Below, piece after piece: positions 1-9,107 of a stretch of DNA of 64,000 nt. The notes under the pieces were generated by a model, which saw nothing but the letters and a program-made list of their open reading frames with translations, had not been told where the DNA came from and ran no database searches. Each line of letters begins with the position of its first letter. The stretch's first letter is position 1. The stretch is from JACKHA01 sp041401985 (GTDB lineage Bacteria > Planctomycetota > Phycisphaerae > Phycisphaerales > UBA1924), in NCBI GenBank assembly GCA_041401985.1, contig JAWKTE010000004.1, positions 124,001 through 188,000 of the forward strand, given 5' to 3'. Made by a program: the position numbers and the translations under genes.

Positions 1-930
1 GCCGCCGCGCCGGACGAGGAACCACCGCCCACGGACGCCTTCACGCTCGCCGATCTGCTCGCCGCCATCGTGCTCGCGTTCGCCACCGTTGTCGCGGCCC
101 GAAACATCCCCGGCGTGATCGAGATCGCGCTGCTCCAACGCCTCCCGGTTGATAAGGGCGCCCGCTACGCCCTGGCCACCGTCGTCCGCTACGCCATCTT
201 CATCTTCGGCGGCTGGCTCACGCTCACAGCCATCGGGCTGGAATGGGGCAGCGTCCAGTGGCTCGCCGCCGCGCTGACCTTCGGCCTCGGTTTCGGCCTC
301 CAGGAGATCTTCGCCAACTTCGTCTCGGGCCTGATCATCCTGGCCGAACGCCCCTTCCGCATCGGCGACGTGGTCACGGTCGGCGAGACCAGCGGCGTGG
401 TGACGCGCATCCAGATGCGGGCCACCACCGTCATGGACTGGGACCGGCGCGAACTCATCGTCCCCAACCGGTCGTTCATCACCGGCTCGGTCACCAACTG
501 GACCCTCTCCGACGCCTCGACCCGCGTGATCGTGCCCGTCGGCGTCGCCTACGGCACCGACCCCACGACGGTCCGCAACGCCCTGCTCGCCGCCGGCAAG
601 TCGAGCCAGTACCTAGCCACCGGCACCGAGCCGGTCGCCCTGTTCCGCGATTTTGGCGCCTCGTCGCTCAACTTCGAACTCCGGATGTTCATCCGCCACG
701 TCGACAACATCCTCACCGCGCGCGACGAGGTCCTCCGCGCCATCGAGCGCGAGTTCCGCGCCGCCGGCATCAACATCCCGTTCAACCAACTCGACGTCAC
801 CATTCTCCCGTTTGCCAAGGTCGGGCCCAACGTTCCTTCCACGCTGGCCGAGGTGGCGTCCACCACCAAAGCCAACGGCACACCCAAGCCAAGCGACCAG
901 CCAGCCTCCTCAACGCCCGCAAAGGCTTGA
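1..930 (+). CDS. MscS-family mechanosensitive ion channel, 5' end missing
   Basis: The reading frame is open from base 1, so the start lies upstream and only the last 309 residues are present. The visible part has hydrophobic segments, then a glycine/alanine-rich pore-lining helix (ALTFGLGFGLQEIFANFVSG), then the beta-domain signature RPFRIGDVVTVGETSGVV and PNRSFITGSVTNWT. This order is diagnostic of the MscS pore helix and cytoplasmic beta domain. The family forms inner-membrane channels that release solutes on hypo-osmotic shock. The C-terminal tail (last ~35 residues) is Ala/Pro/Lys-rich. The missing N-terminus could be a long MscK-type extension; this cannot be judged here. Confidence 0.93.
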   Translation, partial: AAAPDEEPPPTDAFTLADLLAAIVLAFATVVAARNIPGVIEIALLQRLPVDKGARYALATVVRYAIFIFGGWLTLTAIGLEWGSVQWLAAALTFGLGFGLQEIFANFVSGLIILAERPFRIGDVVTVGETSGVVTRIQMRATTVMDWDRRELIVPNRSFITGSVTNWTLSDASTRVIVPVGVAYGTDPTTVRNALLAAGKSSQYLATGTEPVALFRDFGASSLNFELRMFIRHVDNILTARDEVLRAIEREFRAAGINIPFNQLDVTILPFAKVGPNVPSTLAEVASTTKANGTPKPSDQPASSTPAKA

Positions 931-1106
931 GCGGGCGAAGGCAGCGACCGGAAATGAAGCCGGACGTAGGCGACTGGCACGCGGCGTTCAGCATCCCCCC
1001 AGACAAGGTGGGACTTCGGAACCGCCGCACCCAAACCCACAGGGTTTCCCTAATCGGGGATTCCATCGGGGTTGAGCCCGAAGATCGCCCGGACGATCTT
1101 TGATCG

Positions 1107-1745
1107 ATGCGCGATCGCGGCTCGAATCGCCGGACCACCAAGGCACCCTGGCTCGCCGTGGGCCTGTGGGCGTTGGCCGTCGCCGGCATGATCGGCGTCA
1201 TGGTCCGATACGACCGGTCCGTCGACTCAACCAGCCGACCAGCCGCCATGCCCGCGCCCGCCCAGGCCCCTCCCACGCTCGTCCGCGTGTACGCGCACCC
1301 CCGCTGCCCGTGCACGGCGGCGACCATCACCGTTCTGGCTCGGCTGGCCGCGCTGGCCGGGAACGACGGTTCGTTCGAGGTGCTGTTCTTCCGCCCGGAG
1401 GATGAGCCGGACCGGTGGGCGTGGACCGAGAACTGGCGTGCGGCCGGGGCGATACCGGGGGTGTCGGTCCGCACCGATCCCGGGGGGCGTCTTGCCGCGG
1501 CTGCCGGGGCGACCACGTCGGGGCACGCGTTGGTGAGCGACTCGGAGGGGCGAGTCCTGTACTCGGGAGGCTTGACCGACGGGCGGAGCGACCCCGGGTT
1601 CGGGCTTTCAGCCGACGCGGTGCTGGGGTGTGTCCGATCTGGGGAGGCGTGCCGATCGCGCCCGGCGTTCGGCTGCGCCATCCACGACGCGCCACCGGCC
1701 TCGGGGGCGTCCGCCTCGGCCGATAGAAGCCGGGGGCCGGGGTGA
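1107..1745 (+). CDS. RedB-like membrane-anchored thioredoxin-fold protein
   Basis: 212 aa. One N-terminal membrane helix (about residues 14-34) is followed by a short linker and a small domain beginning VYAHPRCPCTAAT, with C67 and C69 in a CxC arrangement where thioredoxins carry CxxC. Further on, GHALVSDSEGRVLYSGGLT resembles the strand near the cis-Pro side of redoxin folds. I recognise this as similar to proteins annotated RedB in Planctomycetota; the exact reaction is unknown. Its stop overlaps the GTG start of the following kinase by 4 nt, so the two are probably co-translated, which suggests a redox input to the kinase. That link is inference. Confidence 0.7.
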   Translation: MRDRGSNRRTTKAPWLAVGLWALAVAGMIGVMVRYDRSVDSTSRPAAMPAPAQAPPTLVRVYAHPRCPCTAATITVLARLAALAGNDGSFEVLFFRPEDEPDRWAWTENWRAAGAIPGVSVRTDPGGRLAAAAGATTSGHALVSDSEGRVLYSGGLTDGRSDPGFGLSADAVLGCVRSGEACRSRPAFGCAIHDAPPASGASASADRSRGPG

Positions 1746-3664
1746 TTGCCCTGGCTGCCCCCAACACGGACGACCGCGGCGCGACGCTGCTGCGCGAGGA
1801 CCTCGACCGGACGCGTCGCGCGACCGACGCGATGATGGTCTGGCTGTTGCTGGCCCAGTGGGTTGGGGCGATCATCACGGCCCTCGTGATCAGCCCGCGT
1901 GCGTGGGCCGGCTCGCAGAGCGAGGTGCACCTGCACGTCTGGGCGGCGGTGTTCCTGGGCGGCCTGCTGGCGCTGTTCCCCGCTTGGCTGGCGCGGACCA
2001 ATCCGGGAGCCACGCTGACCCGCCACAGCATCGCGGCGGCCCAGATGGTGTTCTCGGCGCTGCTGATCCACCTGGGCGGCGGGCGGATCGAGTGGCACTT
2101 CCACGTGTTCGGGTCGCTGGCGTTCCTGGCGGTGTACCGCGACTGGAGGGTGCTGCTGACCGCGACGCTGGTCGTGGCGATCGACCACTTCGCCCGCGGG
2201 GTGTGGTGGCCTCGCTCGGTGTTCGGCGTCTTGACCACGACGTCGTGGCGCTGGCTGGAGCACGCGGCGTGGGTGCTGTTCGAGGACTCGGTGCTCGTGG
2301 TCTCGATTCTCCGCGGGATGCGCGACGCCCGGGCGATCGCCGACGGACGGGCCCGCCTGGAATCCGCGATGGCCGAGGTCGAGCAGCGGGTCGAAGAGCG
2401 GACCCGGGAACTGCGTGAGGCGACGCTCGCGGCCCAGGTCGCGAGCCGCGCCAAGAGCGACTTCCTGGCGAACATGAGCCACGAGATCCGCACGCCGATG
2501 ACCGCCATCGTGGGCTTCGCCGACCTGCTCGACGACCCGGAGACAAGCGAGCAGGACCGGGGCGACCACATCCGGACCATCCGACGCAACGGCCAGCACC
2601 TGATCGGGATCGTCAACGACGTGCTCGACCTGTCGAAGGTGGAGTCTGGGCGGCTGGAGGTGCTCCCCAGCGCGTGCTCGATCGCCGAGATCGTTGGCGA
2701 GGTCGTCGCGCTCAAGCGGCCACTCGCCCAGGGCAAGGGCCTGGCCCTGAACGCGGAGATCGGTCCATCGGTGCCGGCACGGATCGGCACGGACCCGCTG
2801 CGGCTCCGCCAGATCCTCGTGAACCTCGTCGGCAACGCGGTCAAGTTCACGAACCGGGGGCGGGTGGACGTGCGGGCTTCGTATGAGGCGGGTTCGACGG
2901 GTGCTGAGGCGGGCGTGGCCCCGGCCATCCGGATCGACGTCGTGGACACCGGCATCGGCATCGCGCCCGACGACGTGCCCCGCCTGTTCAGCACGTTCTG
3001 GCAGGCCGACTCGTCCGGCACGAGAGAGTACGGCGGAACGGGGCTTGGTCTGTCGATCAGCCGTCACCTGGCCGAGGCTCTGGGCGGGCGGATCGATGTC
3101 GAGAGCCGCCCGGGCGCGGGCAGCACGTTCACGCTCCGGATCGCCGCGATGGCGGTTGGCGATTCGGGTGAGGCCGCCGCGCCGGCGTGCGCGGGGGCAG
3201 ACGGGGCCGGGCGCTCGGTCGGGCGCGATGCCGATCCGCCGACAGACCGGCGCACCGCGACAGACACCGACGGGCCGCGGGTCCTGCTCGTCGAGGACGG
3301 CGAGGACAATCAGCGGCTCATCGCGTTCCTGTTGCGCAAGGGCGGGGCGCGGGTGGAGGTGGCCGAGAACGGACAGGTCGGCGTCGAGGCCGCGCTGCGG
3401 GCCCGCGAGCGGGCCGAGGCGTTCGACCTTATCTTCATGGACATGCAGATGCCGGTGCTCGACGGCTACGCGGCGACGCGACGACTGCGAGAGCGCGGGT
3501 ACGCGGGGCGGATCGTGGCGCTGACGGCCCACGCGATGGACGGCGATCGGGAGCGGTGCCTGGCGGCCGGCTGCGACGACTACGAGACCAAGCCGGTCTC
3601 GCGTGAGCGGCTCGCGGCACACGTGGCGTTCGCGGCAGAGGGCGGGATGAAGGCGGCGGCGTAG
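1742..3664 (+). CDS. Hybrid sensor histidine kinase with C-terminal receiver domain
   Basis: 640 aa from a GTG start that overlaps the upstream gene. The N-terminal ~190 residues form several membrane helices with a His-containing stretch (RIEWHFHVFGSLAFLAVYRD) that resembles an integral-membrane sensor. A coiled coil (EVEQRVEERTRELREA) links to the HisKA box SHEIRTPM with the phosphoacceptor H247. The N box (RLRQILVNLVGNAVKF), G1 box (DTGIGIAP) and G2 box (GGTGLGLSIS) follow. The receiver domain begins near residue 515 (VLLVEDGEDNQRL) with phosphoacceptor D567 and the conserved Lys in YETKPVS. No output domain is visible, so it probably phosphorylates a partner elsewhere. Its signal is unknown; the neighbouring CxC protein makes a redox cue plausible. 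Confidence 0.92.
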   Translation: MIALAAPNTDDRGATLLREDLDRTRRATDAMMVWLLLAQWVGAIITALVISPRAWAGSQSEVHLHVWAAVFLGGLLALFPAWLARTNPGATLTRHSIAAAQMVFSALLIHLGGGRIEWHFHVFGSLAFLAVYRDWRVLLTATLVVAIDHFARGVWWPRSVFGVLTTTSWRWLEHAAWVLFEDSVLVVSILRGMRDARAIADGRARLESAMAEVEQRVEERTRELREATLAAQVASRAKSDFLANMSHEIRTPMTAIVGFADLLDDPETSEQDRGDHIRTIRRNGQHLIGIVNDVLDLSKVESGRLEVLPSACSIAEIVGEVVALKRPLAQGKGLALNAEIGPSVPARIGTDPLRLRQILVNLVGNAVKFTNRGRVDVRASYEAGSTGAEAGVAPAIRIDVVDTGIGIAPDDVPRLFSTFWQADSSGTREYGGTGLGLSISRHLAEALGGRIDVESRPGAGSTFTLRIAAMAVGDSGEAAAPACAGADGAGRSVGRDADPPTDRRTATDTDGPRVLLVEDGEDNQRLIAFLLRKGGARVEVAENGQVGVEAALRARERAEAFDLIFMDMQMPVLDGYAATRRLRERGYAGRIVALTAHAMDGDRERCLAAGCDDYETKPVSRERLAAHVAFAAEGGMKAAA

Positions 3665-3747
3665 CGACCCCAGAGTGTGCGGCGGCGGCGGGCGTGGGGC
3701 GCTCTCGTTCGTCGAACGCCATCGCCGACCGGCGACGGTGGGCCGTC

Positions 3748-6700
3748 TCAGCGGGGTTCCGCGGCACGCCCGGCCGCGGGCGGCTTGATCGCGCGTTCCA
3801 TCCGCTCCTCGACCATCCCGCTGGGCCGCAGGCGCACCCGCACGTTGACGAACTCGAAGTCGTCCAGGTCGTTGCTCCCGCGGACCGAGCGGATCTCGAT
3901 CGTGTTCACGCCCTCGCGCAGCCAGTCGGGCGGGAACGGGAAGACCATCTCGCCGAACGACCCGTCGCGCGGCGTGCCCACGATCCGCCCCTCGAGCATC
4001 CGCCCGTTGATGCGGATCGGGTTGTCGGCCTGGGCTCCCTTGGCCAGCAGCACGAGTTCGGCGGCACGGATGGCCGCGCCCGTCTGCCCGCCGGCGAGCG
4101 TGAACTCGCGGGTCCAGATGATGCCCTCGCTGGTGCGCTGGAACTGGCTGTTGATCTGGCCCGTGAACTCGTCGTTGCCGAGGTGGTGGACCTCCGGGTC
4201 CTCCTCGATCGCCACGACGGCCCAGTCCAGCGGCGAGAGCTCGAAGTCGCGCTCCAGTGGGCGCCCGCGCCGCTCGGCCCGCGCGATCTGGTCGGCCGGC
4301 ACGTTGATCGACGCCGGCGTGTAGCCCCGAGCGGCCACCGACACGGCCACGTTGTCCGGGATCCCGCGCGGCACGACGAGTTCGTACCGCCCGCGTGCGT
4401 CGGTGCGGGCGGTGACGGGCGGGGCGTCGGTGAGATCGAGGCGGACGCGCGCGTGCTGGATCGGCTCGCCCGTGCCCTCGTCCCGCACGACGCCCGCGAG
4501 CGTTCCGAGCGCTTCGCCGGGGTCGGGCGCGGGCGGGTCCTCCGTGAACACCGGTAGCGCGAGTGTTGGCACTTCGATCGGCGCGATCCGCGTTTCGAGT
4601 GCGAGCCGGGGCGTCGGGGGCGTTTGCGGGCCGATCGGCGCGGGCGCGTCGGCGTCGGCCGCTCGGGCGTCGGCAGACGCTAGCGATGCGCGATCGTCGC
4701 TCGGCTGCGATGCCCGTTCCGGCGCGAGCGCGGCGGGCCCGGCGGCGGGATTCTCAATGTCAGCAAGCGGCTCCAGGTCCGCGCGCGCGACGCTTTCGCT
4801 CGTTGCGGTTCGCGCCGCGGGCGGGCCCTCCGGTTCGTCGCCGCGGGTGCCCGCGTCGTCTGCCGACGGCAGGTCGATCGGGACGAGCGGCGTCGCTTGC
4901 GCGACGCTCGCTGCCAATGTCGCGGCTGCCGGGGCATCTAGCACGGGCACCGACGATGGAGCGGCTGCTCCGAGATCGCGGCCGGCGAGGCTCGCGCCGC
5001 CGGTATCGGTCGGCACCACTTCGGGCGTCATCGGCGTCGGTTCGGCGGCCGGGGCCGCCGGGGCGTCGACGCTCTGTTGTTGGGCTCTGGCGATCCCGCC
5101 GCGCTCGGCCCGGACGGCCAAGGCCTGCTCGGTTGCCGCGGCGCTGTCGGAGGCGGTCGGCAGCGCGGTGGCGATGGACGCGGCGGCGTTCGGGATGTCA
5201 ACGCCGCCGGCGACGCGAGGCCCGTCCACGGCCTGGGGCGAAGAATCCGGCGTGGATTGGCCCGGCGTGGCGGAGAGCGATCGTTCGTGGCTTGCCGCCG
5301 CCTGCTGCGGCTCGAGCATCGCCGAGCGCGCCGGTGTGCCATTGTCCGAACTGGGAACCGACGTTGCGCCCTGGGCCACGTCCAGTCGCACCGATCGAAC
5401 CGCCAGCGACTGCTCCGCTTGCGCTTGGCCATCGGTGGCCACCGGTGTTGCGATGTCGGCCGCACGCGCGGCGGGCTCGATGTCGATCGCGCCGGCCGAG
5501 CCGGGCGCGGGAGTCGCGAGGCTCGGCGTCCGCGCATCGCTCGCGCCGTCCGCGTCGCTCGCGGCCAACCTGGAATCCCGCGTCGGGACCGACTCGACCT
5601 CCATCGCGGCCTGGGATGCGGGCGACAGCGGCGTTGGTTCTGCGCCGCCGCGTGCCACCGGCGTGCTTGCGGTTCGCGGCTCGACGGGCATCGCGGCCTC
5701 ACCGCTTGCCCGCGCGGCCGGGGCCTGGGGCGTTGCGACCGGCTGGTCGGTCACGTCGCGTGCGCTGATCTCGAACGCCGAATCGGTGCGCCGGGCCGCC
5801 TCGACCGCGGGCTCGGCGTCCGTGGTCGTGGCGGGCTCCGTCGGCATGGGGCCGTCGGCGACGGGCACGGCCTGGGCTTCGAGGGTCGGCGCCGATGCGC
5901 TGGGAGCGGTTTCAATCGCCTGTCGGGCGACCGGAACCGGCGCGTCCTGCGAGCGCGGGCGGTACTCGGATTCGGCCGTCGATTGGCCCGCGCTGGCTTC
6001 TGGGGTCGCCAGATCGCGCGCCTCGCTTGCCGCGGCTTCAACGTCGCGCATCGTGAACCGCGGCGTCTGGGCGTCGGGCGCCGACTCGCCCGTCTCGATG
6101 GGCGTCGAGTCCATCCGCGAATCGCGGGCCTCGACCCGCTGAGCCTCCAGCGACGCCTGCACGAGTCTGGCTTCCGACGGCACGTCGGGCTGGACGCGCC
6201 GGGCCTCGGTCCGCTGGGCCTCGAACGAGACCTCGGTGAGGTTGCCGCGGATCTGCGAGGCCAGGTCGGACCCGACGCTGCGCGAGACAAGGGCCACACG
6301 CGTTCCGCCAGCATTGCGGAGCGCCTCGCCCAGCGTGCCCGAGACGTACCACACCGTGAACAGGGCCGCCAGCAGGGCGTGCAGCAGGAGCGACAGGATC
6401 AGGCACTTGGCCAGCAGGCTGAGCGTCCGCCAGCGGCGCTTGAGGTCCTCGTCGCGCAGGAACCGGCGCAGCAGGAGGAGCAGGAGCAGCAGCAACGCCA
6501 GCAGCAGCAGCCAGGGCCAGATCGCGCCCCACGCCGCGGCCCAGTCGAAGCCGGCGAGCACCGGGTCGCGCTCGCGGAAGACCTCACGCGAGACCGTTGA
6601 GTAGATCGCGTACGCGAGTGGATGCTCGGTCGAAGGCGCGTCGCCCGAGTTGGGTGCGGCGTCATCTGGCCCGGCTTGGGCGGGCGCTGTCACCCGATCG

Positions 6701-7701
6701 GAGGAGAAGTGCAGCGCAAACCCGTGCATCGAAAGCGCCGGGTCGAGTTCGTTCGCGGGCGTGTTGATGGGCCAGCCCAGGGCCTCGGCCCGGGGCGCGA
6801 CGCCGTCGCGCAGGCGGGCGCGGTAGATGTCCAGCCCGCCCGCGCCGCCGGCGCGGTCGGAGGCGAAGTACAGGAAGTCGCCGGCGGGACTGACCGCAGG
6901 CGTGCCCTCGTTGGCGTCGGTGCACAGGGCCGCGAGGCGCTCGGCCTGCGCGTGGCCTCGGGGCGTGACCGCGGCGGCGTACAGGTCGTATGTGCGTCGC
7001 TCGATCTGCTCACGCACCGTCGCGGGCCAGTTTTCGGCCGGATCGAGGGCCTCCTCCTCGGGCAGCGGGCGGTTGGAGGCGAAGTAAAGCGTCCCGCCGT
7101 CGGGCGAGGGCGCGGGGCCGTAGTCGTTGAAGGGGCTGTTGACCAGCGGCCCCAGGTTCTGCGGCTCGCCCCACTCGGCATCTCGAAGGCTCGCCTCGGG
7201 GTCGTCGAGCCGGCGGACGAGCCAGAGGTCGTAGCCGCCCCGGCCGCCGGGGCGGTCGGAGTAGAAGTAGACGGTGCGTCCGTCGGCGGTGAGGGCCGGG
7301 CCGAGTTCGTCGGCATCGCCCGTGTTGATGGAATCCAGCGGGAACGGCTCGCCCCAACCATCGCGCGTGCGCTCGGCGCCGTACAGGTCGGCCCCACCGC
7401 CGGCGCGACCCCGGACGAACAGCAGGCGGTTGCCGTCGTTGGTCAGCCGCGGCTCGTAGTTCTCCGCGCCCCGCCCGCCATCGCCCGGCACGCCGGGGTC
7501 GTTGATCCAGTCGGGCAGAAGGTCGGCCGGTTCCCAGAGCACCTCGCGGACGGGCGCATCGTCGGCGGCGACGCGGATCCGCGAGCCGTCGGTCACGACC
7601 TGGCCGCGTGTCGAGGCGAACTGCCACGCCAGCGCCGCGGCGACGACCAGCACGAGCGTGCCGACGATGCCTGCGAGGGTTGCCTTGGTGGTGTCGCGCA
7701 T
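3748..7701 (-). CDS. Giant PD40 / Ala-rich / carboxypeptidase-regulatory-like membrane protein
   Basis: 1317 aa from ATG 7701; an extra in-frame TTG lies 12 nt upstream. Layout: one membrane helix near residues 8-30; PD40/TolB-type propeller repeats to about residue 350 (motifs LLFVRGRAGGGADLYGAE, TVYFYSDRPGGRGGYDLW, LYFASDRAGGAGGLDIYRA); two more membrane segments near 390-455, the first almost pure Leu; about 600 residues of Ala/Ser/Pro-rich low complexity; a carboxypeptidase-regulatory-like beta-sandwich near 1070-1130 (GEPIQHARVRLDL, ARGRYELVVPRG); and a C-terminal domain ending in Ala/Arg. It is the last gene of the run with exbB, exbD and TPR genes, 39 nt after exbD. By analogy with Tol-Pal, where TolB carries PD40 repeats, it may be the element driven by the proton channel. 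That is inference; no close known function is recognised. Confidence 0.85.
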   Translation of the reverse strand: MRDTTKATLAGIVGTLVLVVAAALAWQFASTRGQVVTDGSRIRVAADDAPVREVLWEPADLLPDWINDPGVPGDGGRGAENYEPRLTNDGNRLLFVRGRAGGGADLYGAERTRDGWGEPFPLDSINTGDADELGPALTADGRTVYFYSDRPGGRGGYDLWLVRRLDDPEASLRDAEWGEPQNLGPLVNSPFNDYGPAPSPDGGTLYFASNRPLPEEEALDPAENWPATVREQIERRTYDLYAAAVTPRGHAQAERLAALCTDANEGTPAVSPAGDFLYFASDRAGGAGGLDIYRARLRDGVAPRAEALGWPINTPANELDPALSMHGFALHFSSDRVTAPAQAGPDDAAPNSGDAPSTEHPLAYAIYSTVSREVFRERDPVLAGFDWAAAWGAIWPWLLLLALLLLLLLLLRRFLRDEDLKRRWRTLSLLAKCLILSLLLHALLAALFTVWYVSGTLGEALRNAGGTRVALVSRSVGSDLASQIRGNLTEVSFEAQRTEARRVQPDVPSEARLVQASLEAQRVEARDSRMDSTPIETGESAPDAQTPRFTMRDVEAAASEARDLATPEASAGQSTAESEYRPRSQDAPVPVARQAIETAPSASAPTLEAQAVPVADGPMPTEPATTTDAEPAVEAARRTDSAFEISARDVTDQPVATPQAPAARASGEAAMPVEPRTASTPVARGGAEPTPLSPASQAAMEVESVPTRDSRLAASDADGASDARTPSLATPAPGSAGAIDIEPAARAADIATPVATDGQAQAEQSLAVRSVRLDVAQGATSVPSSDNGTPARSAMLEPQQAAASHERSLSATPGQSTPDSSPQAVDGPRVAGGVDIPNAAASIATALPTASDSAAATEQALAVRAERGGIARAQQQSVDAPAAPAAEPTPMTPEVVPTDTGGASLAGRDLGAAAPSSVPVLDAPAAATLAASVAQATPLVPIDLPSADDAGTRGDEPEGPPAARTATSESVARADLEPLADIENPAAGPAALAPERASQPSDDRASLASADARAADADAPAPIGPQTPPTPRLALETRIAPIEVPTLALPVFTEDPPAPDPGEALGTLAGVVRDEGTGEPIQHARVRLDLTDAPPVTARTDARGRYELVVPRGIPDNVAVSVAARGYTPASINVPADQIARAERRGRPLERDFELSPLDWAVVAIEEDPEVHHLGNDEFTGQINSQFQRTSEGIIWTREFTLAGGQTGAAIRAAELVLLAKGAQADNPIRINGRMLEGRIVGTPRDGSFGEMVFPFPPDWLREGVNTIEIRSVRGSNDLDDFEFVNVRVRLRPSGMVEERMERAIKPPAAGRAAEPR

Positions 7702-7740
7702 GGTGCGGCCCAACGTGGGTCAGCGGATGGACGTTCGGCC

Positions 7741-8154
7741 TCAGCGGATCGGAACGGTGTCGAGGAAGGGCTGGTCGGCGCCGGCGGCCTTGCAGATGTC
7801 CAGCACGCGGGCGACGGTCCCGTAGGCCGCGCCCTGATCGGCCCGGACCGAGACCTTCTGCTCCGGGTTGGCGCGGACGGCCTCGGTGACCATCGTGCGG
7901 AGGTCGTCCTCGCTGATCGTGCGTCCGCCGACGATGATCGCGCCGGCCTCGTCCACGTTGATCACGATCTCGCGCAGGGCGATGCTGATCGGTCCCGCGG
8001 CCTCGGCGGCGGGCAGGGCGATGCGCATCTCGCGCTCGGCCTGCTGGAACGTCGTCGCGACCAGGAAGAAGATCAGCAGCAGGAAGACCATGTCGATCAC
8101 GGGCGTCAGATCGACGTGCATCCCGCTGTCGCTCTCGGCCTTGTCCATCAGCAT
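7741..8154 (-). CDS. ExbD/TolR family biopolymer transport protein
   Basis: 137 aa. A single N-terminal membrane helix (MVFLLLIFFLVATTF) follows the typical short cytoplasmic start, with the conserved Asp in VDLTPVIDMVFLLL that carries protons in ExbD/TolR. The periplasmic domain contains GGRTISEDDLRTMV and ends in PFLDTVPIR. A clear GGAG ribosome-binding site lies upstream. The gene lies 36 nt after the exbB-like gene and 39 nt before the PD40 protein gene, so the three are very probably one transcript. The family transmits proton motive force from the inner membrane to the outer envelope. Confidence 0.95.
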   Translation of the reverse strand: MLMDKAESDSGMHVDLTPVIDMVFLLLIFFLVATTFQQAEREMRIALPAAEAAGPISIALREIVINVDEAGAIIVGGRTISEDDLRTMVTEAVRANPEQKVSVRADQGAAYGTVARVLDICKAAGADQPFLDTVPIR

Positions 8155-8190
8155 GGAAACGCTCCAAGGAAGGTTGGGCGAGCGGCGCGA

Positions 8191-8982
8191 TCAGGCCAAG
8201 GGGGCGACGGCGGGCTTGGCGGGAACCGGCGTCGGGCTCGCGGGCGAGGCGACGCCATTGGCGTGCGTGGTCGTTCGGCTCTGGCCGGGCGAACCCCGCT
8301 GGGCGACGCGCTCGACCAGATCGACGCAGATCCGGTCCATCTCCGCGACCAGCCCGTCGATCCGCCCGTTGATCCAGTGGAACCCGATGACCGACGGGAT
8401 GGCGACGCAAAGGCCAGCGGCGGTGGTGATCATGGCCTCGTAGATGCCCTTGGCCAGCAGTTCGGTGCGCCCCAGGGCATCGGCGGAGGTCGCGACCGTC
8501 TGGAACGCCTGGATCATGCCGAAGATTGTGCCCAGCAGGCCCAGCAACGGGGCGATCGCGCCGATGACCTGCAGCACCCGCACGTTCTTGCGGAGACGCC
8601 GGACCTCCCAGAGGCCGGCCTCGGCGACGCCCTTCTCGATCTGCTCGTCGCTGCGCCCGACGCGCTTAAGGCCGGCCGCGGCGATGCGGGCGATCGGGCT
8701 CTTGTCCTTCTCGCACAGGGAGGCCGCGCTGTCGATCTCGCCCTTCTCGAGTGCGCCGGTGAGGCCGTCGACAAACGGGCGCGGGATGATGCTGGCCCGC
8801 CGGAGCGTGACGAGGCGCTCGACGACGACGGCGATGACCAGGATCGAGCACAGCCCGATCGGGATCATCACCAGCCCGCCCTTCTCGATGAAGTCCCAGA
8901 TCGAGTTGATGCCGGCGCTGTTGGCGGCCTCGGCGGCGGCGGGTGCGCCCTGGCCGGTCGTGGCGAGCAGTGTGAGCAGCAT
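8191..8982 (-). CDS. MotA/TolQ/ExbB family proton channel
   Basis: 263 aa from ATG 8982. The open frame extends upstream, but that extension is Arg/Pro-rich shadow sequence. Three hydrophobic stretches are visible: a signal-like start, GLVMIPIGLCSILVIAVVVERL, and the paired helices VLQVIGAIAPLLGLLGTIFG and TTAAGLCVAIPSVIGFHW. The GAIAPLLGLLGTIFGMIQAF signature is diagnostic of the TolQ/ExbB channel. The cytoplasmic loop between the helices is rich in charged residues. With the ExbD-like partner directly downstream it should form an inner-membrane energy-transducing complex serving the TPR and PD40 proteins of this run. Confidence 0.95.
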   Translation of the reverse strand: MLLTLLATTGQGAPAAAEAANSAGINSIWDFIEKGGLVMIPIGLCSILVIAVVVERLVTLRRASIIPRPFVDGLTGALEKGEIDSAASLCEKDKSPIARIAAAGLKRVGRSDEQIEKGVAEAGLWEVRRLRKNVRVLQVIGAIAPLLGLLGTIFGMIQAFQTVATSADALGRTELLAKGIYEAMITTAAGLCVAIPSVIGFHWINGRIDGLVAEMDRICVDLVERVAQRGSPGQSRTTTHANGVASPASPTPVPAKPAVAPLA

Positions 8983-9107
8983 GGGGAACGTCCTTTCTGC
9001 TGGCCGTGGTCGTGTGCGTGCGCGGGAGGAATCGTCGGGAGGGTCTTGAAGGGGAGTGTGGGCGACCGATCGGTGTCGCGCCATCATCGTGCGAGGCGTC
9101 GCCTGGT

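Noticed and set aside
797..3622. A 941-aa open frame on the minus strand opposite the RedB-like and kinase genes
   Set aside because: It is Arg/Pro/His-rich with no recognisable domain and lies opposite a gene with clear kinase motifs. Long antisense frames are expected at 70% GC.
4680..6600. Possible tandem protein repeats in the Ala/Ser-rich part of the PD40 protein
   Set aside because: The region is compositionally biased, but I could not find a regular unit length, so it is called low complexity rather than a repeat.
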